A stretch of DNA of 64,000 bases from DATHBD01 sp035296325 (GTDB lineage Bacteria; Actinomycetota; Actinomycetes; Mycobacteriales; Micromonosporaceae), in contig DATHBD010000062.1 of assembly GCA_035296325.1 (NCBI GenBank), positions 124,001-188,000 on the forward strand, in the 5' to 3' direction. Both the position numbers and the translations under genes were made by a program. Shown one piece after another: positions 8,040 through 15,010 of the stretch (position 1 is its first letter; every line of letters starts with the position of its first letter). The notes below the pieces were generated by a model. It had not been told where the DNA came from, searched no databases, and saw nothing but the letters and a program-made list of their open reading frames with translations.

Positions 8040-8118
8040 AGTTTTACTCTGTACCGACGACGAGCCCACTCGCGCCAGATTTTGGTCCGGTTCGCCAATT
8101 CCGTCGTCTCGGAGACTC

Positions 8119-8862
8119 ATGAGCCACCACCGCAGCGGGATGCCTTCTGGTCCCTCCTTTCCGGATCTCCCGGAGGCGACCGTCGCCCGGCTTCCGGAGT
8201 ATCTGCGTGCGTTGCACAACCTGGGGGACGCTGGGCACGACACGGTCTCCAGTGAAGGGCTCGCCGCGGCCGCCGGGGTCAACTCGGCGAAGCTGCGCAA
8301 GGATCTCTCGCATCTCGGTTCCTACGGCACGCGTGGTGTCGGCTACGACGTCACCCTGCTCATCGAGCAGATCGAGCACGTGCTCGGGCTCACTCAGCGG
8401 CGCTCGGTCGCCCTGGTCGGGGTGGGTAACCTCGGGCACGCGCTGGCCGGATATGCCGGGTTTGGTACGCGCGGCTTCAGCTTCGCGGCACTCTTCGACG
8501 CAGACCGCGGCCGGGTGGGCGAGAAAATCAACGGCATGGTTGTCCGGCATATCGACGACCTTGCCGACGTCGTCCACGCGGAGCAGATATCCATCGCGGT
8601 GATCGCTACGCCGTCGCACGCCGCCCAGGAGGTAGCCGATCGGTTGGTATCGGTCGGCGTAACGAGCATCCTCAACTTCGCGCCGTGCGTTCTCGCTGTG
8701 CCGGAAGGCGTAGACGTGCGTAAGGTTGATTTGGCCATCGAGCTCCAGATTCTGTCTTTCCACGAGCACCGCAAGTCAGCGCTTACCGCGCTGCCCCCGG
8801 TGTCCCAACCCGGTCGCGTCGGTGTGGCCAACCGGCTCGGCGGGGAGGCGGTAGGTACGTGA
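8119..8862 (+). CDS. rex: redox-sensing transcriptional repressor Rex
   Basis: The 247-residue protein starts at ATG 8119 after GGAGA. The N-terminal winged helix includes VSSEGLAAAAGVNSAKLRKDLSHLGSYG. It is followed by a Rossmann domain with GVGNLGHALAGY and the C-terminal domain-swap helix LQILSFHEH. Rex binds its operator when the NADH/NAD ratio is low and lets go when NADH rises. The operator just upstream indicates autoregulation, and hemA overlaps the rex stop by 4 bases, so heme synthesis is tied to the redox state as in Streptomyces coelicolor. Confidence 0.96.
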   Translation: MSHHRSGMPSGPSFPDLPEATVARLPEYLRALHNLGDAGHDTVSSEGLAAAAGVNSAKLRKDLSHLGSYGTRGVGYDVTLLIEQIEHVLGLTQRRSVALVGVGNLGHALAGYAGFGTRGFSFAALFDADRGRVGEKINGMVVRHIDDLADVVHAEQISIAVIATPSHAAQEVADRLVSVGVTSILNFAPCVLAVPEGVDVRKVDLAIELQILSFHEHRKSALTALPPVSQPGRVGVANRLGGEAVGT

Positions 8863-10151
8863 ACCTTCTCGTCGTCGGCGTCTCCCACCGGACCGCCGGC
8901 GTTTCCCTGCTGGAGCGCCTCGCCGTACCCACGGCCGCGGCGCCATCCGTGCTCACCCGACTGGTGTCCATGCCCTATGTCGGCGAGGCCGTCGTGCTCT
9001 CCACCTGCAACCGGGTCGAGGTGTACGCCGCGGTCTCGGCGTTCCATGGCGCACTGACCGATATCGGTGCTTTGGTCGCCGAGCGCTCCGGTCAGCCCGT
9101 CGCCGACCTGGCATCGCACATGTATGTGCACTTCGAGTCCGACGCCGTTCGGCATGTGTTCCGGGTCGCCGCCGGGCTGGACTCCATGGTGGTCGGTGAG
9201 GCGCAGATCCTGGGCCAGCTCCGTGATGCGTACGGGGCCGCGGCCGAGCACGGCACCGCCGGTCGGGTGCTGCACGAGGTCATGCAGCACGCCCTGCGGG
9301 CCGGGAAGCGGGTGCACGCCGAGACCGGCATCGATCGTGCCGGACAGAGCGTGGTCACCGCGGCACTCGCGGTAGGGCGTCAGGCCGTCGGTCCGGTCGC
9401 CGGCCGCCCGGCACTCGTCATCGGCGCCGGCTCGATGGGCGCGCTGGCGCTGGCCACACTGCGTCGCGAAGGTGCCGGCCCGCTCTTCGTGGCAAATCGC
9501 GGAGCCGAGCGCGCCGCCCATGTGGCCACGGCGTACGGGGCGACGCCGGTGGCGTACGCCGACATCGCGGCGGTCCTGCGCACCGTGGACACGGTGGTCT
9601 GCGCCACCGCCTCGCCCGGCCTCGTGCTGGACGAGCCCACGGTCGCCGCCGCCACCGTGGACCGGACGCGGCGGCTGCTCCTGCTCGACCTCGCGGTGCC
9701 GCGCGACATCGACCCGGCCGTGGCGCAGCTGCCGCAGGCCACGCTCGTCGATATCGAAAACCTCGACGGCGCGCTCGCCGGCCCGGCCGACAAGTCGGTG
9801 CGTGCCGCCGAGGAGATCGTCGCGCACGAGGTCGAGACGTTCCAGATGTGGCTGCGCGGTGCCGACGTGGCGCCCACCGTGGCGGCGCTGCGGTCCCGGG
9901 CCGACGACGTCGTCGCGGCCGAGCTGCACCGCCTCGCCCAGCGCACCCCCGAGCTGACCGGCGCGGAGCGGGCCGAGGTCGCCCACACCATCCACCGGGT
10001 CGTGCAGCGCCTGCTGCACCAGCCCACCGTGCGGGTGCGCCAACTGGCCGCCGCCCCCGGGGGCGACGCCTACGCACAGGTGCTGCGGGAGCTGTTCGAC
10101 CTGCGGGTGGACGAGATCGACCCGGGTGCCGCCGGGCAGGTGTCCCCGTGA
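8859..10151 (+). CDS. hemA: glutamyl-tRNA reductase
   Basis: HemA reduces glutamyl-tRNA(Glu) to glutamate-1-semialdehyde with NADPH, the first committed step of C5-pathway tetrapyrrole synthesis. The 430-residue sequence begins GTG (LLVVGVSHRTAGVSLLERL) and carries the catalytic Cys in LSTCNRVEVYA (about residue 50), the GEAQILGQ motif and the NADPH site VIGAGSMGALAL near residue 188. The C-terminal dimerisation helices follow. It is translationally coupled to rex and to hemC. No hemL (glutamate semialdehyde aminomutase) is in the window. Confidence 0.97.
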   Translation: MNLLVVGVSHRTAGVSLLERLAVPTAAAPSVLTRLVSMPYVGEAVVLSTCNRVEVYAAVSAFHGALTDIGALVAERSGQPVADLASHMYVHFESDAVRHVFRVAAGLDSMVVGEAQILGQLRDAYGAAAEHGTAGRVLHEVMQHALRAGKRVHAETGIDRAGQSVVTAALAVGRQAVGPVAGRPALVIGAGSMGALALATLRREGAGPLFVANRGAERAAHVATAYGATPVAYADIAAVLRTVDTVVCATASPGLVLDEPTVAAATVDRTRRLLLLDLAVPRDIDPAVAQLPQATLVDIENLDGALAGPADKSVRAAEEIVAHEVETFQMWLRGADVAPTVAALRSRADDVVAAELHRLAQRTPELTGAERAEVAHTIHRVVQRLLHQPTVRVRQLAAAPGGDAYAQVLRELFDLRVDEIDPGAAGQVSP

Positions 10152-11104
10152 CGCTCCGATTGGGTACTCGCGGCAGCGCACTGGCCCTCGCCCAGTCCAG
10201 CCTCGTCGCCGCCGCGGTGACCGACAAGACCGGCCGCGAGGTGGAGCTGGTGGAGATCGTCACCGCCGGTGACCGGTCCACCGCGCCGATCCCGACCATC
10301 GGCGTCGGCGTGTTCGTCTCCGCGCTGCGCGACGCGCTGCTCGGCAACGAGATCGACATCGCCGTGCACTCGTACAAGGATCTGCCGACGACGCAGCCGG
10401 ACGGGTTGGTGATCGTGGCGGTGCCGCTCCGGGAGGACCCGCGCGACGCGCTGGTCGCGGCCGGCGGCCGTACCCTCAACGAACTCGGCGCCGGTGCCCG
10501 GATCGGCACCGGATCGCTGCGCCGGATCGCCCAGCTCGGCGCGCTCGGTCGCCGGTTCGAGCCGGTACCGATCCGGGGCAACGTCGACACCCGACTGGCC
10601 AAGGTCGCCGGCGGCGAGGTCGACGCGGTCGTCCTGGCGCAGGCCGGCCTGGCGCGTCTGGGCCGCGCCGACGAGGCCACCGAGATCCTGGATCCGATGC
10701 TCATGCTCCCGGCCCCCGCCCAGGGCGCACTCGCGGTCGAGTGCCGGGACGACGATGTCGAGCTGTGCGAGCTGCTCGCCGCGCTCGACGATGTGACCAC
10801 CCGCGCGGCGGTCACCGCCGAGCGCGCACTCCTGTCCACACTCGAAGCTGGCTGCTCCGCGCCTGTCGCGGCGCTCGCAGAGGTAGCTGAGGGTGACACT
10901 GGACCGGAGATCTACCTGCGCGGTGCCGTATTCAGTCCGGACGGCACCTTCGCCGTCCGGTTGTCGCGCACCGGGACGCCCGCCTCCGACGATCGGGACG
11001 CGCTGCTGGCAACCGCGGCCGAAACTGGCCGACTGCTCGCCGCCGACCTGCTCGCCGAGGGCGCTGAAACCGTACTGGGAGAACCGCATGACCCGCAGCC
11101 GTAA
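10148..11104 (+). CDS. hemC: hydroxymethylbilane synthase (porphobilinogen deaminase)
   Basis: HemC polymerises four porphobilinogens into hydroxymethylbilane. The 318-residue protein starts at GTG 10148 (TLRLGTRGSALALAQS). It has the conserved VHSYKDLPT segment with the catalytic Asp region, the Arg-rich GTGSLRRIAQL and RGNVDTRL cofactor-binding loops, and the dipyrromethane-attachment Cys in LEAGCSAPVAA (Cys236). The start overlaps the hemA stop and the end overlaps hemD, so the three form one coupled operon. Confidence 0.97.
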   Translation: MTLRLGTRGSALALAQSSLVAAAVTDKTGREVELVEIVTAGDRSTAPIPTIGVGVFVSALRDALLGNEIDIAVHSYKDLPTTQPDGLVIVAVPLREDPRDALVAAGGRTLNELGAGARIGTGSLRRIAQLGALGRRFEPVPIRGNVDTRLAKVAGGEVDAVVLAQAGLARLGRADEATEILDPMLMLPAPAQGALAVECRDDDVELCELLAALDDVTTRAAVTAERALLSTLEAGCSAPVAALAEVAEGDTGPEIYLRGAVFSPDGTFAVRLSRTGTPASDDRDALLATAAETGRLLAADLLAEGAETVLGEPHDPQP

Positions 11105-12668
11105 GAGTGTCGGCCGCATCGCGTTCGTTGGAGCCGGCCCGGGTGACCCCGGCCTGCTCACCCGTCGGGCGTACGACGCCCTGATCGCCGCCGATCACGT
11201 GGTCCACGATCAAACCGTGCCCACCGTGCTCCTCGACGTCGTGCGGGCCAGTGTCTCCGAGGAGACGCAGTTCAGCCCGGCCGAGGGCGGCCCCGGCGAC
11301 GTCGCCAAGGTGCTGCTCTCCGCGGCCCGTTCCGGGCTCTCCGCGGTCCGGCTGGTCAGCGGCGACCCGTTCGGGCACGACCCGGTGGTCAAGGAGGTCC
11401 AGGCGGTGGCCCGGACCAATGTGCCGTTCGAGGTCGTGCCGGGTGTGGCGCAGGCCGCGGGTGTCGCCACCTACGCGGGTGTGCCACTGCCCGGGGTGCG
11501 GGTCACCGCGGACGCCGACGACGTGCTCGCGCTGGACTTCGAGGCGATCGCCGGTGCGCTGACCCGCGGCTCCACCGCACTCGCGGTCGACGCGGGTGAT
11601 CTCGCCGCGGTCCGCGACGGGCTGATCGCCGCCGGGGTCGACGGGGGTACCGCGGTGTCCATCACCGGCGACGGTACCGGGGAGACGCAGTACACCACCG
11701 TCTCCACCGTGGACGGTGTGGTCGCCGCCGCGCTCGGCTTCGCCGGACGGGTCGCGCTCTGCATCGGTGCCGGCGTCGCCCAGCGCGACAAGCTCGGCTG
11801 GTGGGAGAACCGCCCGCTCTACGGGTGGAAGGTGCTCGTCCCGCGGACCAAGGAGCAGGCCGGCGCCATGAGCGAGCGGCTCCGGGCGTACGGGGCGATC
11901 CCGTGCGAGGTGCCCACCATCGCGGTGGAGCCGCCCCGCACGCCCGCGCAGATGGAGCGCGCGATCAAGGGCCTGGTCGACGGCCGGTACGCCTGGACCG
12001 TCTTCACCTCGGTCAACGCCGTCCGCGCGGTCTGGGAGAAGTTCGCCGAGCACGGCCTGGACGCCCGGCACTTCGGCGGTGTGAAGATCGCCTGTATCGG
12101 TGAGGCGACCGCCGACGCGGTGCGCGGCTTCGGTATTCAGCCGGAGCTGATCCCGGCCGACGACCAGTCCTCGGAAGGGCTGCTCGCCGAGTTCTCGCCG
12201 CACGACGAGGTGCTCGACCCGGTGGGTCGGGTGCTGCTGCCGCGCGCCGACATCGCCACCGAGACGCTCGCCGCCGGCCTGACCGAGCTGGGCTGGGAGG
12301 TGGACGACGTGACGGCGTACCGGACCGTGCGCGCCGCGCCGCCGCCGGCCGAGATCCGCGACGCCATCAAGTCGGGCGGGTTCGACGCGGTGCTGTTCAC
12401 GTCGTCGTCCACGGTGCGGAACCTGGTCGGCATCGCGGGCAAGCCGCACGCCCGTACCGTGGTGGCCGTGATCGGCCCGAAGACCGCCGAGACGGCGGTG
12501 GAGTTCGGCCTGCGGGTCGATGTCCAGCCGCCGCAGGCGTCGGTGCCGGACCTGGTCGAGTCGCTCGCCGCGTACGCCGTCGAGTTGCGCGAGAAGCTGG
12601 CGGCGATGCCCGCGAAGCAACGCCGCGGCTCAAAGGTCCAGGGCCCCACAGCCCTACGCTTCCGCTGA
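11088..12668 (+). CDS. hemD: uroporphyrinogen-III synthase fused to a SUMT-like methyltransferase domain
   Basis: A 526-residue two-domain protein. Residues 1-~240 resemble a uroporphyrinogen-III C-methyltransferase (FVGAGPGDPGLLTRRAYDAL, then VVPGVAQAAGVATYAGVPLPG). The canonical GGDPFIFGRGGEE loop is replaced by SGDPFGHDPVVKE, so methyltransferase activity is doubtful. Residues ~260-510 form HemD (VLVPRTKEQAGAMSERL, FTSVNAVRAVWE, FTSSSTVRNLVG), which closes hydroxymethylbilane to uroporphyrinogen III. The same fusion occurs at this spot in Streptomyces and mycobacteria. Start ATG 11088 lies inside hemC. Confidence 0.92.
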   Translation: MTRSRKSVGRIAFVGAGPGDPGLLTRRAYDALIAADHVVHDQTVPTVLLDVVRASVSEETQFSPAEGGPGDVAKVLLSAARSGLSAVRLVSGDPFGHDPVVKEVQAVARTNVPFEVVPGVAQAAGVATYAGVPLPGVRVTADADDVLALDFEAIAGALTRGSTALAVDAGDLAAVRDGLIAAGVDGGTAVSITGDGTGETQYTTVSTVDGVVAAALGFAGRVALCIGAGVAQRDKLGWWENRPLYGWKVLVPRTKEQAGAMSERLRAYGAIPCEVPTIAVEPPRTPAQMERAIKGLVDGRYAWTVFTSVNAVRAVWEKFAEHGLDARHFGGVKIACIGEATADAVRGFGIQPELIPADDQSSEGLLAEFSPHDEVLDPVGRVLLPRADIATETLAAGLTELGWEVDDVTAYRTVRAAPPPAEIRDAIKSGGFDAVLFTSSSTVRNLVGIAGKPHARTVVAVIGPKTAETAVEFGLRVDVQPPQASVPDLVESLAAYAVELREKLAAMPAKQRRGSKVQGPTALRFR

Positions 12669-12735
12669 CCCCCCGCCCCCCGCCCCCGCCCCCGCCCCCG
12701 CCCCCCGCCCCCCGCCCCCCGCCCCCCGCCCCCCA
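12669..12735. repeat. C-rich simple repeat (CCCCCG units)
   Basis: Almost pure tandem CCCCCG/CCCCCCG units directly after hemD. The complementary strand has many G runs that could form quadruplexes. It mirrors a G-rich tract on the other side of the palindromic repeat. Confidence 0.85.
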
Positions 12736-12740
12736 GCCAC

Positions 12741-12818
12741 CCCGCGATCTTGCAGTTGTGCCTCGCCTTTTGCCGGATTTGATGGGCTTTGGCCGCGGCA
12801 CAACTGCAAGATCGCGGG
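12741..12818. repeat. palindromic repeat, copy 2 (REP/MITE-like)
   Basis: Perfect 20-bp inverted arms: CCCGCGATCTTGCAGTTGTG at 12741-12760 and its exact complement at 12799-12818, with a 38-nt loop. The arms are the same as in copy 1 at 7654-7736. It lies between hemD and hemB and could terminate the rex-hemACD message. Confidence 0.88.
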
Positions 12819-12830
12819 CCAGGTTGGTGC

Positions 12831-12895
12831 GGGGGAGGGCGGTGCGGGGGTGCGGGGGGCGGGGGGTACGCGGGGGGGCGGGGGAGTGGGGACGG
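12831..12895 (+). repeat. G-rich tract, potential G-quadruplex, ahead of hemB
   Basis: Multiple runs of four to seven G on the + strand occur just before the hemB ribosome site. Together with the C-rich tract upstream they can extend the palindromic repeat into a larger imperfect inverted structure. Confidence 0.6.
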
Positions 12896-12913
12896 GTATG
12901 GAGGAGGGGCTTG

Positions 12914-13891
12914 ATGTATCCGGAGGTGCGGCCGCGGCGGTTGCGGCGGACCGGGGCTTTGCGGCGGCTTGTCGCGCAGACCCGGGTGGACCCGGCTGAT
13001 CTGGTGCTCCCGGTCTTCGTCCGGGAAGGGCTGACCGAGCCGCGTCCGATCGCCTCAATGCCCGGGGTGTGGCAGCACTCCCGGGAGTCGCTGCGCAAGA
13101 TCGCTGCGGATGCGGTGCAGGCCGGCGTCGGCGGCTTGATGCTCTTCGGCGTGCCGAGCCGGCGCGACGCCGTCGGCTCCGGCGGGACCGACCCGGACGG
13201 CATCCTCAACGTCGCGATCCGCGACGTGGTGGCCGAGGTCGGCGACGCCACGGTCGTGATGAGCGATCTCTGCCTGGACGAGTTCACCTCGCACGGGCAC
13301 TGCGGCGTCCTGGCCGCGGACGGCTCGGTGGACAACGACGCGACACTGCAGCGGTACGCCGAGATGGCGCTCGCGCAGGCGGCGGCCGGCGCCCACGTGC
13401 TCGGCGCGTCCGGGATGATGGACGGCCAGGTCGGCGTCGTGCGCCGGGCACTGGACGCGGGCGGGTACACCGACGTGGCGCTGCTGGCGTACGCGGCGAA
13501 GTACGCCTCGGCGTTCTACGGGCCGTTCCGCGACGCGGTGGAGTCCACCCTGGAGGGTGACCGGCGCACGTACCAGCAGGATCCCGCCAATCTGCACGAG
13601 TCGCTCCGCGAAGTGGCCCTCGATCTCGCCGAGGGCGCCGACATCATCATGATCAAGCCCGCGCTGCCCTACCTCGATGTGGTGTCCCGCGTGGCGTCCA
13701 CCGTGGACGTGCCGGTGGCGGCGTACCAGGTGTCGGGGGAGTACGCCATGGTCGAGGCGGCGGCCGCGAACGGCTGGCTGGACCGTGACCGGGTGATGCT
13801 CGAGACGCTCACCTCGATCCGCCGGGCCGGCGCCCAGATCATCCTGACGTACTGGGCACTCGACGCCGCCCGCCTGCTCCGCCGGGAATAG
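12914..13891 (+). CDS. hemB: porphobilinogen synthase (delta-aminolevulinate dehydratase)
   Basis: HemB condenses two 5-aminolevulinates into porphobilinogen. The 325-residue protein (YPEVRPRRLRRTGALRRLV) starts at ATG 12914 after GAGGAGGGG. It has the metal-site region DLCLDEFTSHGHCGVL, the first Schiff-base Lys in YAAKYASAFYGPFRDA and the second in DIIMIKPALPYLDV. It is separated from hemD by the repeat region, so it is likely to have its own promoter or depend on read-through. Confidence 0.97.
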   Translation: MYPEVRPRRLRRTGALRRLVAQTRVDPADLVLPVFVREGLTEPRPIASMPGVWQHSRESLRKIAADAVQAGVGGLMLFGVPSRRDAVGSGGTDPDGILNVAIRDVVAEVGDATVVMSDLCLDEFTSHGHCGVLAADGSVDNDATLQRYAEMALAQAAAGAHVLGASGMMDGQVGVVRRALDAGGYTDVALLAYAAKYASAFYGPFRDAVESTLEGDRRTYQQDPANLHESLREVALDLAEGADIIMIKPALPYLDVVSRVASTVDVPVAAYQVSGEYAMVEAAAANGWLDRDRVMLETLTSIRRAGAQIILTYWALDAARLLRRE

Positions 13892-13950
13892 CCGCCGCCC
13901 GCGATACCCCCTATCTAGACATTTCCGAAGTACCATCCGGTCAGCCCTAG

Positions 13951-13966
13951 TGTCAGGAATATGACA
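13951..13966. promoter_or_regulatory. small inverted repeat ahead of the exopolysaccharide cluster
   Basis: TGTCA (13951-13955), a 6-nt spacer and TGACA (13962-13966), 40 bases before the epimerase start. It follows a relatively AT-rich TATCTAGACA stretch near 13912 that may be a -10 region. It could be an operator for the cluster; no regulator is identified. Confidence 0.35.
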
Positions 13967-14006
13967 GCTCGCGGCTCTCGGGGTGCCTTGTCTCGTTGGC
14001 CCGATC

Positions 14007-14969
14007 GTGACTTGGCTGGTAACTGGTGGCGCCGGATACATCGGCGCCCACGTCGTACATGCGCTCCGGGCGGCTGGACTGGCCACGGTCGTCATCGATG
14101 ATCTGTCCTCCGGGATCGCCGGCCGCCTGCCGGCCGATGTCCCGCTGATCCGGATGGACGTCCGCGACGGCGCGCGGGTCTGCGACGTCTTCGGTAGCTA
14201 CCGGCCGGCGGGGGTCCTGCACCTCGCCGCGCGCAAGGACGTGGCCGAGTCGACCGTGCACCCGCTGCGCTACTACCGGGACAACCTCGACGGCCTGCGC
14301 TCGGTGCTCGGCGCGACGGTCCGCCACCAGGTGCCGGCCGTCCTCTTCTCCTCCAGCGCCGCCGTCTACGGCACGCCCAACCGTTCTCCGGTCACCGAGG
14401 ACGACCCCACCGAGCCGGAGAACCCGTACGGGCGGACCAAGCTCATCGGTGAGTGGATGCTGCGCGACGCCGTGGCGGGCGGCCGGTTCGCCTGGGCCGC
14501 GCTGCGGTACTTCAACGTCGCCGGCGCGGCCACCCCGGAACTGGCCGACCGCGGCGGCACGAATCTGGTGCCGCGGCTGCTGCACGCCGCCGCGCGAGGC
14601 GTCCCGGCGACCGTGTTCGGCACCGACTACCCGACCCCGGACGGCAGCGCCATCCGCGACTACATCCATGTGGCCGACATCGCCGACGCGCATGTCCGCG
14701 TCGCGCTCGCCCTCGCCGGCGGCGAGATCGCCGCCGAGGTGCTCAACATCGGCCGGGGCCAGGGCTCCTCGGTGCTGGAGATGGTGCAGGCCGTGGGCCG
14801 TGCCCTCGGCCGCGACCTGCCCTACACCGGCGCACCACGGCGGCCCGGCGACCCCGCCGCCGTGGTGGCCTGCGCCGACCGGATCGCCGACCGGCTCGGC
14901 TGGCGTGCCCGGTACGACCTCGACTCCATCGTCGCCTCCGCTGCCGGCCGGGAGCTGATCGCGATCTAG
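14007..14969 (+). CDS. UDP-hexose 4-epimerase (GalE/Uge3/PelX-type)
   Basis: The 320-residue product starts at GTG 14007 (TWLVTGGAGYIGAHVVHAL), with a textbook NAD motif TGGAGYIG, SSSAAVYG as the catalytic Ser/Thr region and NPYGRTKLIGEWML giving YxxxK. It should interconvert UDP-Glc/UDP-Gal, and possibly UDP-GlcNAc/UDP-GalNAc. It is the first gene of a tight six-gene exopolysaccharide cluster. By analogy with Uge3 in the Aspergillus galactosaminogalactan locus and PelX in some Pel loci it would supply UDP-GalNAc/UDP-Gal. Which sugar it prefers is not readable with confidence. The start has no strong ribosome site; GTG 13983 would add 8 residues. Confidence 0.88.
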   Translation: MTWLVTGGAGYIGAHVVHALRAAGLATVVIDDLSSGIAGRLPADVPLIRMDVRDGARVCDVFGSYRPAGVLHLAARKDVAESTVHPLRYYRDNLDGLRSVLGATVRHQVPAVLFSSSAAVYGTPNRSPVTEDDPTEPENPYGRTKLIGEWMLRDAVAGGRFAWAALRYFNVAGAATPELADRGGTNLVPRLLHAAARGVPATVFGTDYPTPDGSAIRDYIHVADIADAHVRVALALAGGEIAAEVLNIGRGQGSSVLEMVQAVGRALGRDLPYTGAPRRPGDPAAVVACADRIADRLGWRARYDLDSIVASAAGRELIAI

Positions 14970-15010
14970 CACCGCCACTCCCGGCCGATTCCCCAACCGA
15001 AGGAGCATCC

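Larger units (their letters stand above)
7637..8118. other. 482-base intergenic region with palindromic repeat and Rex-controlled promoter
   Basis: No credible gene is present. The first part carries repeat copy 1 (7654-7736), which can also act as a hairpin for the HAD gene. The second part carries a TATAGT -10-like element (8004-8009) and the Rex operator (8022-8039) ahead of rex. Confidence 0.75.

Noticed and set aside
7777..8118. Upstream extension of rex to 7777
   Set aside because: It would run through the Rex operator and promoter; ATG 8119 has a ribosome site and matches the family start.
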